From the NCBI GenBank assembly GCA_947471985.1, contig CANIZL010000013.1:17066-81065 (forward strand): DNA of 64,000 bases, given 5' to 3'. Position 1 is the stretch's first letter. Each line of letters begins with the position of its first letter. The notes beneath the pieces are model-generated. The model made no database searches and had not been told where the DNA came from. It worked only from the letters and a program-made list of their open reading frames with translations. Below, one piece after another: positions 1 through 7,694 of this stretch. The translations under genes and the position numbers were made by a program. The DNA comes from Verrucomicrobiota bacterium. Its GTDB lineage: Bacteria; Verrucomicrobiota; Verrucomicrobiia; Limisphaerales; UBA9464.

Positions 1-1
1 C

Positions 2-775
2 GACATCCATCACGTCGCCGGCAACGTGGATCCCGTCCGGGACATCGAAACCATCACCACCGAACTCGTCCTGGCCGATCTGGAAGGGGTCACCAAGCGC
101 CTGGAGAAGGTGGCCAAGGACGCCAAGCGCGGGGACAAGGAAGCCCTCGCCGAGCAGGCCGTGCTGGTGAAACTCAAGCCGCACCTCGATGCCGGCAAGC
201 CCGCCATTACCTGCGAACTGACGCCCGAGGACCGGGTGGTCGCGCGCGCCTTCTGGTTGATGACCGACAAACGCACGATTTTCGCGTGCAACGTCAAGGA
301 GTCGGACCTCGCCACCGCGGAGACCAATCCCTTCGTGCTGAAAGTCCGCGAATACGCCCAGAACCACTTCGGCTGCGAAGCCGTGGTCATCAGCGCCCAG
401 ATCGAAAGCGATCTCGTGGACCTCACCGAAGAGGAAGCCAAAGCCTTCCTGCTCGAACTCGGCGTCAAGGAATCCGGCGTCGGCGCCCTCATCCGCGGCA
501 CCTATCATCTGCTGGGCCTCCGCACCTATTTCACGGCCGGTGAAAAGGAAGTCCGCGCCTGGACCATTCATGCCGGCGACACCGCTCCCAAGGCGGCCGG
601 TGTGATCCATTCCGATTTCGAACGCGGGTTCATCAAAGCGGAAACCGTCGCGTACAAGGACCTGGTTTCCTGTGGTTCCGTCGCGGCCGCCCGGGAAAAG
701 GGTCTGTACCGCATGGAAGGCAAAGAGTACGTGGTGGCCGACGGGGACGTGCTGCTCTTCAAGTTCAACGTCTGA
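2..775 (+). CDS. ychF: Redox-regulated ATPase YchF, 3' part (5' end outside window)
   Basis: YchF is a conserved cytoplasmic P-loop ATPase of the Obg/TRAFAC class that associates with ribosomes. The open frame enters from the left edge (frame 2) and contains VDPVRDIE followed by INTELVLADLE-like sequence, a helical charged segment, then FACNVKESDL. That last stretch carries the NxxE nucleotide-specificity motif that replaces NKxD in YchF and fits ATP rather than GTP use. The C-terminal third is the TGS domain and ends in GDVLLFKFNV, the usual YchF terminus. About 257 codons are visible of a normal length near 365; the Walker A and switch motifs lie outside the window. The GTG at 26 is internal and is not the start. 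A hairpin terminator follows about 35 bp downstream. Confidence 0.95.
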   Translation, partial: DIHHVAGNVDPVRDIETITTELVLADLEGVTKRLEKVAKDAKRGDKEALAEQAVLVKLKPHLDAGKPAITCELTPEDRVVARAFWLMTDKRTIFACNVKESDLATAETNPFVLKVREYAQNHFGCEAVVISAQIESDLVDLTEEEAKAFLLELGVKESGVGALIRGTYHLLGLRTYFTAGEKEVRAWTIHAGDTAPKAAGVIHSDFERGFIKAETVAYKDLVSCGSVAAAREKGLYRMEGKEYVVADGDVLLFKFNV

Positions 776-809
776 GCCGCAGTTGCTGACCCGCTCAACG
801 TCTTTCCCC

Positions 810-840
810 ACGCCGCCCTGCGAGGCGGCGTTTTTCTTTT
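810..840 (+). terminator. Rho-independent terminator after ychF
   Basis: An 8-bp stem, ACGCCGCC (810-817) pairing with GGCGGCGT (824-831), has a 6-nt loop and is followed by a T-rich run (831-840). It lies 35 bp after the ychF stop and before the CotH-type gene, so it should separate the two transcripts. Confidence 0.85.
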
Positions 841-932
841 ATGCCGAGCCCCGATTCTGAACCCGGCACCGGCCGCACCGCGCCTGCGGCGTCGCCCGAA
901 ACCAATTCGTCTCCGGCGCGGTCTTCTTCACT

Positions 933-2492
933 GTGAAACTCCTGCGTTGGTGTTGCATCGTCAGTTGCGCCGGGTGGCTGGCCCACGCGGTCGGCCCGGC
1001 CGCCGATAAAAATGCTACGGACTTCTTCGGCCTCACCAACGTCTGGTCCCTCCACCTGAAACTGTCGGCCGCCGACTGGGATCACCTCAATCCGACGGAA
1101 CCCGCACGCGGCGATCGCCCGGATCGCCCGGATCGCCCGGATCGCCCGGATCGCCCGGATAGGCCCGAGGGACCCGGCCGCCCGCCCCGTCCCGAATTTG
1201 CCCCCGGAGATCGCCCGCCACCGGGAGGCCGCCCCGGCGGACGACCACCCGGGCCGCCCGGACCACCCCATCGGGAGTTCCCGTGGTCCACCGCCACCGT
1301 GGAATTCGGACCCGAGGTCTTCACCAACGTGTCCGTGCGTTTCAAGGGCAACAGTTCCTTCAACGGCTCCCGCAATTCCCTCAAGAAACCATTCAAGCTG
1401 GATTTCGATCGACAGGTCCCCGGACGGACCTTTTTCGGGCTGGAGGAATTGCTCCTCAACAACAACGTCAACGAACTCGCCCACCTCCGCGAGCCCCTCG
1501 CCTACGACGCCTTCCGCCGCGCCGATCTGCCGGCCCCACGCACCGCCTTCGTCCAGGTCCACCTCACGGTCACCGGCCAATTCGAAAATCGCTATCTCGG
1601 GCTCTACACCGCCGTGGAACCGGTCGAAGGCGATTTCCTGAAACACACGTTCGCCACCCGGCATGGCCTCCTGGTCAAACCGGAGGGAATTCGCGGTTTG
1701 GAATATTTCGGTGAGGACTGGCACGCCTACACCAATCGGTACGAGGTCAAAAGCAAGCTCTCGAGTGCGAGCGCCCGGCGCTTGGTCGAGTTGACCCGCT
1801 TCGTGCAACAGGCCAACGAGGCTGAGTTCGACGCGCACCTCGACGACTACCTCGACGTGGAATCCACCCTGCGCTTTGTCGCGCTCAACGCGCTCCTGGC
1901 CAATTTGGATTCCTTCCTCGGCAACGGTCACAACTACTATCTGTTTCTGTCCGATAAAGCGCGACCGGCCCGTTTCATTCCGTGGGATCTCAACGAGGCC
2001 TTCGGTGGACATCCGATGGCGGGCGATTCCCGGGCGCAGGCGGAATTCAGCGTGCTCCAGCCAACCCCGCCGGGGAATCGTTTCGTGGGACGCCTGCTTG
2101 CCCAACCCGCGCGAGCCGCGCGCTACCGGGAAATTTGCGCCAACCTGCTGACCAACGCCTTCAACGCCCCGCGGCTGATCGCCGACGCCGAACGCATTCG
2201 CCAAGCCACGGCCGAGAGCCTCGCCCGCGAGCCCCGCCAACCGGGACGCCGCGGCGGCCCTGGATTCGGTCCGCCTGAAGAACGACCCGAGGGCGCCCGA
2301 CCGCCCACCGACCTGCCCGCGAATCGTCCCGCTCCCAATGACCCCATGCGTCGCGGCCGCGAGTTGCCGATCGCCGAATGGATTCAAGTGCGCGACGCCA
2401 ACGTGCGGGCCGAACTCGCCGGCCAACGAACCAGTCCATCGCCGACCCTGGGACACTTCCCCGGCGGTCCGCCACCGCCGCGCCCGGAATAG
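933..2492 (+). CDS. Secreted CotH-kinase family protein with Arg-Pro-Asp repeats
   Basis: CotH proteins are atypical secreted or surface kinases, first known from spore coats, with a eukaryote-like kinase fold. The 519-residue product starts at a GTG followed by a signal peptide (hydrophobic core about residues 8-20). The family core is clear: VSVRFKGNSS, KKPFKLDFD, LLLNNNVNE, a long central region, and RFIPWDLNEAFGG, whose Asp is the likely metal ligand. Residues about 58-115 are low complexity, with tandem RPD units then a Pro/Gly/Arg-rich stretch. A second Arg/Pro-rich segment lies near residues 430-480. These may be flexible linkers or wall-binding segments. The gene is monocistronic after the ychF terminator. 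The CotH assignment is secure; the substrate is unknown. Confidence 0.85.
   Translation: MKLLRWCCIVSCAGWLAHAVGPAADKNATDFFGLTNVWSLHLKLSAADWDHLNPTEPARGDRPDRPDRPDRPDRPDRPEGPGRPPRPEFAPGDRPPPGGRPGGRPPGPPGPPHREFPWSTATVEFGPEVFTNVSVRFKGNSSFNGSRNSLKKPFKLDFDRQVPGRTFFGLEELLLNNNVNELAHLREPLAYDAFRRADLPAPRTAFVQVHLTVTGQFENRYLGLYTAVEPVEGDFLKHTFATRHGLLVKPEGIRGLEYFGEDWHAYTNRYEVKSKLSSASARRLVELTRFVQQANEAEFDAHLDDYLDVESTLRFVALNALLANLDSFLGNGHNYYLFLSDKARPARFIPWDLNEAFGGHPMAGDSRAQAEFSVLQPTPPGNRFVGRLLAQPARAARYREICANLLTNAFNAPRLIADAERIRQATAESLAREPRQPGRRGGPGFGPPEERPEGARPPTDLPANRPAPNDPMRRGRELPIAEWIQVRDANVRAELAGQRTSPSPTLGHFPGGPPPPRPE
1113..1157 (+). repeat. 9-bp tandem repeat (GATCGCCCG x5) inside the CotH gene
   Basis: Five perfect consecutive copies of GATCGCCCG encode (D-R-P) units, followed by a degenerate sixth. 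The unit is a multiple of 3, so changes in copy number keep the frame. It is a likely site of slipped-strand length variation. Confidence 0.9.
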
Positions 2493-2646
2493 AATCGTCG
2501 CCGCGCCCCCGATCTCCTCCGCTTCCGCGCCTCCACCAACCCGCGCGGGCGCCCGATATATCAAAGCGGCGCGGAGATCGCATGGAATCCACAAGCCATC
2601 GTCCAATCGTCGGCCCGGACTCGGTTCCATAGCGTTTTCGCGTCCG

Positions 2647-4371
2647 ATGAATGCCTTTACGCTTGTGAAGTTGGGTCGCCGGATCCGTCTCCGCGACATC
2701 CTCCCCCCGCCCTTCGTCCGCTGCCTTCTGGGCTTCCTCACCCTCAACGCGAGCACCGCGTTGTTCGGTCAGGAACCCTCCTTCCGCGAACGGGTCGGCC
2801 CCGGCGAAGTCGGCGTCGTCGCACCCGGCGATACGGTGTCGGTCCCTTATATCACGTGGGGCGCCGACCTCGTGACCTTCCAGGCCAACGGCGGACTCAC
2901 CACCCGACCCGGCTCCATTTTCGCCCGGCACGGACTCAATCTGCGATTGACCCCGGGTGACGATTTCATCCAGCAAGTGCGCGACTATCGCGCCGGTCGA
3001 TCCCCTTTCCTGCGCGGCACCGTTCACATGATCGGCCTGGCCAGCGAGGTGCTGGGTTCCGATCCCCGCACGAAGGGCGTGGCCCTTCTCCAGCTCTCGT
3101 GGTCGGCCGGCGATCACCTGGTGGCGCGCGCGCCGTTGCGCACGGTCGCGGATCTGCGCGGACGCACGATTGCCCTCCAATCGGGCGGTCCCCATGTGGG
3201 TCTGTTGGACGACATCCTCCGCTCGGCCCGCCTCACCTGGGACGACGTGAAAATCGTCTGGACGCGCGATCTCACCGGATCCGCGGAAACTCCGGCCGAA
3301 CTCCTGCGCCAACGGAGTGAAATCGACGCCGCGTTCGCGATCTCGCCCGACATGGCGGGGCTCACCGGTGGTCTGCGGACCACGGGTTCCGGCGCCGAAG
3401 GCACGGTCCGTGGAGCCCACGTCCTGGTGTCCACCGCGGAGCTGAGCCGGTCGATTGCCGACATCTACGTGGTCCGTCGCGACTACTACGACACCCACAA
3501 GGAGCAGGTGACCCAATTCGTCGTGGGTTACCTCCAGGCCGCCGAGGAGGTCCAAGCGCGGCGACAGGGACGCGACACCAATGCCCTTGCCGGCCAGCGC
3601 GCGCTGCTGCTGCAAGCGCAGGAAATCTACGGCAAAACCGCACTGCCCACGCTGGCGGACGCCGCGGGTCTGCTGGCCGATGCGACGCTGGTCGGCTACC
3701 CCGGCAACGTCGCCTTTTTCACCGAAGCCGGCAATCTCTCGGGCTTTGCCGCCCTGCAAAAATCCGCGCTCGATCTCGCCACCAGTCGGGGGTACGCACG
3801 GGAGCGCATGGGGTTGTTTCCCAGTGGACTCGATTACACCGCCCCGGCGTTCAAAAACTTTCTGAAGCACACCGAGGCCGGCCGCACCGGACGCTTCCGC
3901 GCCGAAGCCGTGCGGGAGGAAATCGAGGCGCTCAGCGCCGGCGGCGCGCTGGATGATCGCACGATTCTCAGCTTTACGATTCACTTCGAACCCAATCAGA
4001 ACGCGTTCTCCGCCGAAAACTATGGCGCGGAGTTCCGCCGGGTGGTGGAATTGGCCGACAAATACGGCAACGCCGTCGTGGCGATCCGCGGTCATGCCGA
4101 TCCGACCAAGACGCTGCTGGATCTGGTTAAATCCGGACTGACGAAGGGCGTGTTGAAACGCACCGGGGCGCCGGGCAATTACAGCTACTCGTTAAATGGC
4201 GAACCACTGGATCTGCGTGCCACGGCGAAGTGGACCCAGTTGATCAACGACGGCGCCTTCGACGGTGTGGCGGAAACGAATCCGCGGGAAACGCTGCAAG
4301 CCGCACTCAATCTCAGTCGCCAACGCGCCGAAGCCGTGCGCGAAAGCATCGTGGGCTACGCCAAAGCCTAG
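2647..4371 (+). CDS. Substrate-binding-protein / OmpA chimera, broken by an in-frame TAG
   Basis: The chosen ATG starts a product with a long n-region and a hydrophobic core (about residues 26-41) resembling an export signal. Residues about 55-335 look like an NMT1/TauA-type periplasmic binding protein (PYITWGADLVTF, a DLRGRTIALQSGG lobe-2 segment, then IADIYVVRRDYY). The C-terminal part is OmpA-like: FTIHFEPNQNAFSAE, AIRGHADP with the peptidoglycan-contacting Asp, an insertion of about 65 residues, then NLSRQRAEAVRESI with the contacting Arg. Translation stops at TAG 4369-4371 after GYAKA, yet the same frame continues for 55 sense codons with the expected OmpA ending. No ABC permease or ATPase is adjacent. 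The stop could be a real nonsense mutation, an error, or a recoded codon. Other starts further upstream are open but lack support. Confidence 0.75.
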   Translation: MNAFTLVKLGRRIRLRDILPPPFVRCLLGFLTLNASTALFGQEPSFRERVGPGEVGVVAPGDTVSVPYITWGADLVTFQANGGLTTRPGSIFARHGLNLRLTPGDDFIQQVRDYRAGRSPFLRGTVHMIGLASEVLGSDPRTKGVALLQLSWSAGDHLVARAPLRTVADLRGRTIALQSGGPHVGLLDDILRSARLTWDDVKIVWTRDLTGSAETPAELLRQRSEIDAAFAISPDMAGLTGGLRTTGSGAEGTVRGAHVLVSTAELSRSIADIYVVRRDYYDTHKEQVTQFVVGYLQAAEEVQARRQGRDTNALAGQRALLLQAQEIYGKTALPTLADAAGLLADATLVGYPGNVAFFTEAGNLSGFAALQKSALDLATSRGYARERMGLFPSGLDYTAPAFKNFLKHTEAGRTGRFRAEAVREEIEALSAGGALDDRTILSFTIHFEPNQNAFSAENYGAEFRRVVELADKYGNAVVAIRGHADPTKTLLDLVKSGLTKGVLKRTGAPGNYSYSLNGEPLDLRATAKWTQLINDGAFDGVAETNPRETLQAALNLSRQRAEAVRESIVGYAKA

Positions 4372-4539
4372 GGTCTCAACCTCGACAAAACCCAAATCCA
4401 ACCCGTAGGCGTCGGCATCCGCGAACCCTTCATCGCCAAGCCGACGAACCCGGATGAAGCCCGCCAAAACATGCGCGTGGAATTCCGACTGGTGCGGGTG
4501 ACCGCGGAAACGACCAAGGCCGGGGAATTCGATTTCTAA
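4372..4539 (+). pseudogene. In-frame continuation of the OmpA domain past the amber codon
   Basis: Immediately after TAG 4369-4371 the same frame reads GLNLDKTQIQPVGVGIREPF, then an NPDEARQNMRVEFRLVRV segment and a C-terminal GEFDF before TAA at 4537-4539. This is the last helix and strand of an OmpA-like domain, where NMRVEFRL corresponds to the usual NRRVEI. It is therefore the missing 3' end of the preceding gene. CAG to TAG is the simplest single change, since a Gln or Lys here suits a KAxG turn. Confidence 0.8.
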
Positions 4540-4617
4540 CGCCCCGCCGGGTCCGGCGAGGCGCCGGGCCTCCCAACGTAACACCCCTTCGGCTCACCGC
4601 GCCGAAGTGCCCACCAC

Positions 4618-5538
4618 ATGCGTCCGCCTTGGTCCGAATCGTCCCGCCCTGCCATGACTCCCCACGATCCCTCTGTGAAGACTCGATTCCGTCAGCACCT
4701 CCGCAGCGCCAGCGAGCGACTTCTCCGACCGCTAAAACGGGTCCGCGGAGGGATCGTTTGGGGCGCCGCGCTCCTCACGCTCTCCGTTCTGGCCCAGGCA
4801 CCGGAGAGTGCCCGGGATCACGTGGTGATCGTCCTCGATGCCTCCGGCTCAATGGCGGGACGGATCCAGCCGGAGACTCCCGTGGACCGCATGACCGCCG
4901 CCAAAGTGGCCCTGCTCAAAGTGACGCAGAAACTCTCTACCAACACCCACATCGGTCTCCTCGTGTTCAGCGATCCCCGTTTGAAAGACGATTGGGTTTA
5001 TCCGCTCGGTCCTTTGAACCTGGCACGCCTGCGGGAGGCGATCCGGCAACCCCAGCCCGGGGCCGGAACCCCTCTGGGTGCTTACCTCAAGAAAGGGGCC
5101 GACCGGCTGTTACAGGCCCGGGAGGAACACCACGGTTACGGCACCTATCGATTGCTGGTTGTTACCGACGGCGAAGCGCAGGACGCCGATCTTGTCGAAC
5201 GTTACACCCCGGAAATCACCCGCCGGGGCCTCACCCTGGACGTGATCGGTGTGGCCATGGCTCAACGCCATACGTTGGCCCGCCTGGCCAGTAGTTATCG
5301 CCCCGCCAACGATTCCGCCGCCCTGGATCGGGCCGTGTCCGAAGTGCTCGCCGAGGGTGGGAATGCGCCCGGATCCCCCGCCATTCCCGCGGCGGATTTC
5401 GAACTCCTGCGCGCTCTCCCCGTGGGGTTGGCGACTGCCGCCGTGGAGGCCCTGTCGCAGGTGGAGAACACCCCAATCGGGGACCGACGCACCGGCTCAA
5501 TACCCCCGGACGGCGCCCGCCCTCGCCGCCAGCCGTGA
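4618..5538 (+). CDS. Secreted or anchored von Willebrand factor A domain protein
   Basis: The 306-residue product has a basic N-terminus and a hydrophobic segment (about residues 44-60, GIVWGAALLTLSVLAQ) acting as signal or anchor, then a vWA domain at about residues 67-235. The MIDAS metal site looks complete: DASGS, the Thr in GAGTPLG, and the Asp of VVTDGEAQD. vWA domains bind protein partners through a divalent cation. The C-terminal 60 residues are not recognised. It sits between two OmpA chimeras, and the next gene starts 62 bp later, so the three probably act together at the cell wall. The start is uncertain: ATG 4654 or GTG 4675 in the same frame are alternatives that leave all domains intact. 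Confidence 0.8.
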   Translation: MRPPWSESSRPAMTPHDPSVKTRFRQHLRSASERLLRPLKRVRGGIVWGAALLTLSVLAQAPESARDHVVIVLDASGSMAGRIQPETPVDRMTAAKVALLKVTQKLSTNTHIGLLVFSDPRLKDDWVYPLGPLNLARLREAIRQPQPGAGTPLGAYLKKGADRLLQAREEHHGYGTYRLLVVTDGEAQDADLVERYTPEITRRGLTLDVIGVAMAQRHTLARLASSYRPANDSAALDRAVSEVLAEGGNAPGSPAIPAADFELLRALPVGLATAAVEALSQVENTPIGDRRTGSIPPDGARPRRQP

Positions 5539-5600
5539 ATCGCCCGCCGCGTGAAGCCTTCGCTGCACCCGCATTTTCTCTCCCATCGGAATCCCTTGTT

Positions 5601-6896
5601 ATGAGCGCTTCATCCGCCGGCCGTGCCCGGGGTTATTTGATTGCCTCCGCCTTGTGGCTGGTGATCGTCGCCGTGCTGGCGCTGGCGTATCGGGGATGGG
5701 TGCAGCCCCGACGGCACCAAAATCTCACCGCCGCCACCAGTGCCCGGCAGCCGTACCTTCAGGAGATCGCCGTGGGCGGCGACCACTTCAGTGGCTACGC
5801 CCTGCTCCGTTCCCCCGCGTTTCGCGCGGACCTGCAACGGGAAGGGCTGCGCTTGCGGTGGGTCGAAGATTCCGGCGACGTCGCCGCCCGACTGGAATCG
5901 CTGCGCACCGGTGAACTCCATCTGGCGGCAATGTCCCTCGATGCCCTGCTGACTCTCGGAGCCCGCGTCGGCTTCCCCGGCGCGATTGTTCTGGTCCTCG
6001 ACATCCGCGCGGAAGGAGGGCCTGTACCCGACGTCCTAATCGCCCGCCGGGAGTTTCTCCGGGATCAGCCGGAGCGGGTCCAAGCCGTACTCGCGGCGGA
6101 AGCCCGTGCGCTTTGGCAGTATCGTCACCCACCCGCAGGCCTGCGGCAGCTGGTGCGGGAGGATGCACAGAACCACGGAACCGCCCTGACCGAGGACCAG
6201 GCCGAGAAAATCGCCGCCGGAATTCAGTGGCAAAACGTCCAGGAAAACTACGCCTTCTTCCAGCTCCTTCCTTCCGTCGAGCGTGCCGGATTGCCGGGAC
6301 TGGAAGAACTCATCGCCGATCGCACCGAGGGATTGATGCGCACCCAAAACCTCACCGCGGATCCCCTCGCCGGCCGACGCCATTCCCTCTACTACGACCG
6401 CCCCCTCGCCGCCCTGCAAACGGCGCGCTTTCATCCGGGCCGACCCGCCGATCGTCCGCGCCCCGAGGGTGCGGCCGCAGCGTCACCACTCAGCGGCCGC
6501 AGCGAACCCGAAGCCACCGCCTTGCGCGAGGAGGAATGGCAACAACTCCGCCCACTGGCGGAACTCCGCACCGAACCGATCGTTTTCTCCCGAGGTTCGG
6601 CCGAGCTTTCGATCGAAGGCCAGCAAACCGCCGCGGAGTGCCTGCGCAAGTTGCAGCAATTTCCCGAAGCCTATTTACGGGTTCGCGGCCACGCCCGCCC
6701 GGACGGCGATCCCGAAGCAAATCGGACACTGGCGCAAGCACGGGCCGACGCCGTGGTACACGCCCTGATCGCCGCCGGCCTCGACCCGCGCCGGGTCCAT
6801 GCCGAAGTGGACGTGCCCCGCCCCAGCGGAAGCCCCAGTGCCACGATCGGCGAAGCCCAAGCGGTCAGCTTTAGCGCGGGCCAGGTACCGTATTGA
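5601..6896 (+). CDS. Membrane-anchored chimera: shortened substrate-binding lobe plus OmpA domain
   Basis: The chosen ATG opens a 431-residue protein with one N-terminal transmembrane anchor (about residues 10-32). Residues about 50-200 match the first lobe and the final helices of an NMT1/TauA-like binding protein. The roughly 120 residues that form the second lobe in the 2647 gene are absent: LDIRAEGG joins directly to PVPDVLIARREFL. The C-terminal domain is OmpA-like (PIVFSRGSAELS, RVRGHARPDG, LAQARADAV). The canonical Asp of the GHTD motif is replaced (GHAR), while the second-site Arg is kept, so peptidoglycan binding may be altered. A GTG at 5535 overlapping the vWA stop is an alternative start that would add a non-hydrophobic leader. 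The role is inferred to be envelope scaffolding, not solute uptake. Confidence 0.7.
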   Translation: MSASSAGRARGYLIASALWLVIVAVLALAYRGWVQPRRHQNLTAATSARQPYLQEIAVGGDHFSGYALLRSPAFRADLQREGLRLRWVEDSGDVAARLESLRTGELHLAAMSLDALLTLGARVGFPGAIVLVLDIRAEGGPVPDVLIARREFLRDQPERVQAVLAAEARALWQYRHPPAGLRQLVREDAQNHGTALTEDQAEKIAAGIQWQNVQENYAFFQLLPSVERAGLPGLEELIADRTEGLMRTQNLTADPLAGRRHSLYYDRPLAALQTARFHPGRPADRPRPEGAAAASPLSGRSEPEATALREEEWQQLRPLAELRTEPIVFSRGSAELSIEGQQTAAECLRKLQQFPEAYLRVRGHARPDGDPEANRTLAQARADAVVHALIAAGLDPRRVHAEVDVPRPSGSPSATIGEAQAVSFSAGQVPY

Positions 6897-6970
6897 CGGC
6901 CCCAGGTTCGTCCTGCCGATCCTGCGGGTTCCCCGTGCGAGTCGCCGCGGCGTCTGTCAGGATTCCGGGC

Positions 6971-7597
6971 ATGCCGCCGCTGCAATCCTGGTTTCCGACA
7001 CAGATTTATCAAAGCCGCCTGCTCCGTCAGGCGTCCGCCAGCCAACAGTTCAACCGCGAACTGCTGAAGGAATGTCATCAGTATCGCGACTTCGATGACG
7101 CGGGCCGGAAGTGGTCGGCGAAGAATTATCCCGGCGGCTACACCTCCTACGGCTCCCTCGACAAACTCCATCGCATCAGCAGCACCTTCGGCGATCTCGA
7201 GCGCCATCTGCAACGCCACGCCCGGAGCTTCGCGCAGGCTCTGGATTGGGATCTGGGCGCCGGACAGCTGATTCTGACGGATTGCTGGATCAATATCATG
7301 CCGCGGCAAACGGCCCACAGCATGCATCTGCATCCCAATTCCGTGATCAGCGGCACTTACTACGTGGCCACGCCCCGCGGATGTGCCGGCTTGAAATTTG
7401 AGGATCCGCGCCTGAGCAAATTCATGGCGGCCCCGCCGCGCACCGCGACCGCCCGGCGGGAAAATCAATTGTACATCACCTACCCCGCCGCCGCCGGATC
7501 CATCATCCTCTTCGAGAGCTGGCTCCGACACGAGGTCCCGGCCAATCCCGTCGCCGCCGAACGCATCAGCATCAGTTTTAATTTCGCCTGGGATTGA
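6971..7597 (+). CDS. 2OG-Fe(II) oxygenase family protein (TIGR02466-like)
   Basis: The 208-residue protein (ATG giving MPPLQSWFPTQIYQS) resembles the small bacterial 2-oxoglutarate/Fe(II) dioxygenase family. HLHPNSVISGTYYV and the downstream SIILFESWLRHEVPANP supply candidate metal-binding His residues, and the terminal RISISFNFAWD contains the Arg expected to bind 2-oxoglutarate. The family is poorly characterised and its substrate is unknown. An open frame continues upstream to 6893, but that segment is Cys/Arg-rich and unlike the family, so the internal ATG is preferred. The gene lies 74 bp after the OmpA chimera and 97 bp before priA, in the same direction. Confidence 0.75.
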   Translation: MPPLQSWFPTQIYQSRLLRQASASQQFNRELLKECHQYRDFDDAGRKWSAKNYPGGYTSYGSLDKLHRISSTFGDLERHLQRHARSFAQALDWDLGAGQLILTDCWINIMPRQTAHSMHLHPNSVISGTYYVATPRGCAGLKFEDPRLSKFMAAPPRTATARRENQLYITYPAAAGSIILFESWLRHEVPANPVAAERISISFNFAWD

Positions 7598-7694
7598 GGT
7601 CCCGAAACGGGAATTCCCGGCCCCGGGTTGGAGCCGCCCCGGAAAACCCCGGATCCCCCCCGCCTGGCACGTGCCCCGCACCGCGGAGCCTGCC

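Noticed and set aside
795..2756. A 653-codon open frame on the minus strand opposite the CotH gene, with an AIR repeat
   Set aside because: The repeat is just the reverse reading of the 9-bp tandem repeat. The CotH frame carries real family motifs; GC-rich codon bias keeps the opposite strand open.
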